64,000 nucleotides of DNA, taken from assembly GCA_902826095.1 (NCBI GenBank), contig CADEDN010000002.1, forward strand, positions 62,001 through 126,000. The letters run 5' to 3'. Position 1 is the stretch's first letter; every line of letters begins with the position of its first letter. This stretch comes from an uncultured Alphaproteobacteria bacterium. GTDB taxonomy: Bacteria > Pseudomonadota > Alphaproteobacteria > Caulobacterales > Parvularculaceae. This document shows, one piece after another, positions 63,001 through 64,000 of the stretch. Under the pieces are notes generated by a model. That model saw only the letters and a list, made by a program, of their open reading frames with translations, was not told the DNA's origin and did not search any database. The position numbers and the translations under genes were made by a program.

Positions 63001-63886
63001 TCTTGACGGCGCTTCTTTCAAGCGTGTGGTGCTGGCATTCGCGCCGCGCGAAGGCGGCGTCGCCGTGGCGCTGGATGTCCTTCGCATGAGGCTGCTGCTG
63101 TCTGAGGACAAGAAGAAGCCGCTGGACCCGGATGTTCGCGCGCTCGGACGCGAGCTGGTCGCCATGTCAAGTTTTGAGAAGCGCCGTCAGAACGATGGCC
63201 GGACGCTTGCCGTGATCGCGCGCGCCTGCCTCGTCTCGCCCGCCGATGACGCATTGGCCGAAAAGCTCTGCGCGAAGCTGCTCGACGCGATTGGGCGATG
63301 GAAGGTGAGCCCGTATGATTACAGCGAACTAGTGACGGAGCTGGGCGGGCTCTTCCCGCATGCGGTGCTGAACGTGCTGGTGGAGCGCGGTACGGAAGTG
63401 ACGGAAGGCAGGCGCGGCATGTTCACAAGCTTTCGTGAGCATCGCCCGTGTCCGCTTCGCAAGATCAGCGACGATGTGCTGCTCGATTGGGCGCGCGAGC
63501 GTCCGGAGACGCGGTTTCACCAGTTGGCGCAAGTCATACGCCCGTGGCGCTCGGCCGATAAGAATGTGCAGGAAGGACCGGTGGACGAAGAAACGGGACC
63601 GCTGCGCTGGACGAATGCCGCCCTGCGCGTCCTGCACGAAGCGCCGGAACCGGAGGCGGTCCTGTCCGAGTTTATCGAGCGCTTCCGTCCCTCCGGCTGG
63701 AGCGGGTCTCTGGCCGGGATTCTTGCCAGCCGCCTGCCGCTCATCGAGCGCCTTACCAGCGATCCGAACTCCGTCATCGCGGAGGCCGCGAAGAAAGCCG
63801 TCGTAACTTTCAACGAGCAGATCGAACGCACGCGCGAGAGGGAAGCGCGCGAAGACCGGCAAAGAGACGAGCGGTTTGAGTGGTAG
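60047..63886 (+). CDS. Mrr-like nuclease fused to STAND P-loop NTPase, candidate anti-phage protein
   Basis: A 1279-residue protein. Residues 1-165 are a restriction-endonuclease-like domain of the Mrr type: DGGIDV (D54) and FQVKAED (Q76, K78) give the D...QxK active site. Residues 215-400 hold a P-loop ATPase of STAND type with Walker A GLSGVGKT (240-247) and Walker B CILIIDN (295-301). The remaining 850 residues are helical and repeat-like, suited to sense a target. This nuclease-switch-sensor layout matches antiviral STAND systems such as Avs. The ATG follows AAGGA. It is 82 bp after the unknown protein at 59113. Recognition target and any relation to a known Avs type are not decidable here. 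Confidence 0.82.
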   Translation: MIFEVTPAHIEALSDADLRTLIGYLAEQEITRAGYSASCVTYGGHQNAADGGIDVRSNVGGGNIAGYIPRPQTGFQVKAEDMAAADIGREMCPGGALRASITALREAGGAYIIVSSTGSVSDTALSKRRNAMARAVADTPAAAGLHLDFYDRRRVASWVNQHPGLIPWVRSRVGLPLSGWRPFEDWSSSPGAADEAYLTDDHVRLVSTRLKDTNGLSAIDGINKVREILSQPKGSVRLVGLSGVGKTRLVQALFDETLGADALDKRLAVYTDLADGPDPVPQELQAHIHNLDQRCILIIDNCGIDLHRKLVARMKNAKSGVSLITIEYDISDNEPENTDTFKLEPSSSEIIEKIIARRYPQLTNSEIRTIANFSEGNSRVALALAETAQDGESLANLQDSDLIERLFRQNRQDNPALLRAAKVCSLVYSFDGETLEGDEAELPLLAALAEQTVSEFHGHVAELHRRQLVQKRSKWRALLPHALAHKLAKQALQDIPAQTLSQKLSDIAPERLLKSFSRRLGCLHESPEAQAIVGQWLGSGGRLENVESLSDLDIVLLDNVAPVNPDAVMTAIRSAAKRSADFFSDSNPHRRETVDLLRSLAYDAQTFDEAVGCIAKLARVVTESNNTGEAINVFKSMFYIYLSGTHAPPQQRAGFLMKLARGDNEAHAMVLSALDAMLECSHFSSGYGFEFGTRKRDYGYHPNTRAEINDWYKTTFAFAQNLAQLPAYRDEVRKMVASQLRHLAPDTGLTDELVALSDSFASDGGWPEGWAGARAAARAAKKAKRKDDAGKFEALAKRLEPNSIHQRISSYVLPEQWGALDIAEIDFEDSKRFEKAHKQVELVCAGIGKELAADLRALADHLPMMLQSSSMRVSTVAAEVGRATTAPQDAWNIIKTAVTTPDVESKGFAFPAHFLLGLAEQNKVLADAYLDEALASPAFHPSFVYMQSVVGVDARGCDRIVEASKLESVPTHTFGTLGYGRACDDLDGASFKRVVLAFAPREGGVAVALDVLRMRLLLSEDKKKPLDPDVRALGRELVAMSSFEKRRQNDGRTLAVIARACLVSPADDALAEKLCAKLLDAIGRWKVSPYDYSELVTELGGLFPHAVLNVLVERGTEVTEGRRGMFTSFREHRPCPLRKISDDVLLDWARERPETRFHQLAQVIRPWRSADKNVQEGPVDEETGPLRWTNAALRVLHEAPEPEAVLSEFIERFRPSGWSGSLAGILASRLPLIERLTSDPNSVIAEAAKKAVVTFNEQIERTREREAREDRQRDERFEW

Positions 63887-64000
63887 AGCGAGGTGTGCTG
63901 CTGTCAGGAAGCGTCTTTCTCGGTGCTCGCCTCTCCATGGAATCTCGGATTTATAGAGCATTTAAGTTGCTTTGGTGTTGCCGCCACTCGAGCCCGGCAG
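63887..64000. other. Right edge, no gene seen
   Basis: The last 114 bp follow the stop of the STAND gene. No complete frame or terminator is visible. Confidence 0.5.

Noticed and set aside
1-64000. CRISPR arrays, tRNA or rRNA genes, and intact insertion sequences
   Set aside because: No regularly spaced repeats, cloverleaf-like segments, rRNA sequence or transposase-like frames were seen on reading either strand.

Overview
The window is high-GC, densely packed DNA with codon use and gene families typical of an Alphaproteobacterium. It reads as a mobile or accessory metal-resistance region: DUF932, ParB-like, Toprim, DUF2493, DUF736, TraF-type peptidase and DUF3363-type relaxase genes form a conjugative plasmid or ICE backbone. 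I saw no rRNA, tRNA, CRISPR array or intact insertion sequence. The species cannot be fixed from this sequence.

Layout. (1) 1-8.95 kb: copper/silver block. A leftward CsoR-controlled unit encodes a small Cys/His protein, a CusF-domain protein and a CopA multicopper oxidase cut by the window edge. csoR is divergent to it, and a leftward cusCBA efflux operon lies beyond. (2) 9.1-19.5 kb: an unusual redox cluster. It holds a cytochrome c, a porin, a dihaem cytochrome, a Met-rich Spy-like protein, a Spy-like domain fused across the membrane to a flavin/2Fe-2S reductase, a two-haem-b type membrane protein with two H-x13-H helices, a heptahaem cytochrome c, a VUT-family transporter and a DUF3141 hydrolase. 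(3) 19.6-23.1 kb: an orphan HhH plus PD-(D/E)XK-like nuclease and a cnrYXH-type nickel/cobalt sensing system (anti-sigma, periplasmic sensor, ECF sigma) with no cnrCBA beside it. (4) 23.9-26.6 kb: a mercury operon merTPA with divergent merR. (5) 26.7-37.3 kb: a Zn/Cd/Co block. A second MerR-type regulator has two matching 19-bp-spacer promoters, one before a CzcN-like methyltransferase and one before a CDF transporter. ynfA follows, then czcI-like, czcCBA and a P1B-4-like ATPase.

(6) 37.6-43.5 kb and 50.4-55.6 kb: conjugative backbone, split by a third RND operon of a different subclass (43.8-49.4 kb). Two kinds of repeated non-coding leaders precede backbone genes: a 45-bp element before DUF932 and ParB, and a hairpin with compensatory changes before DUF2493 and DUF736. 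(7) 55.7-63.9 kb: a Xre/RES toxin-antitoxin pair, a trypsin-like protease, a hairpin- and repeat-rich non-coding region that may be an origin, a plasmid-type protein, an unknown protein, and a 1279-residue protein with an Mrr-like nuclease domain and a STAND-type P-loop ATPase, probably anti-phage defence.

The metal systems together cover Cu/Ag, Hg, Zn/Cd/Co and possibly Ni. The most novel-looking items are the trans-membrane redox module with its metal-sensor-like fusion (13.5-16.8 kb), the nuclease-STAND gene and its neighbours, and the two families of repeated leaders.
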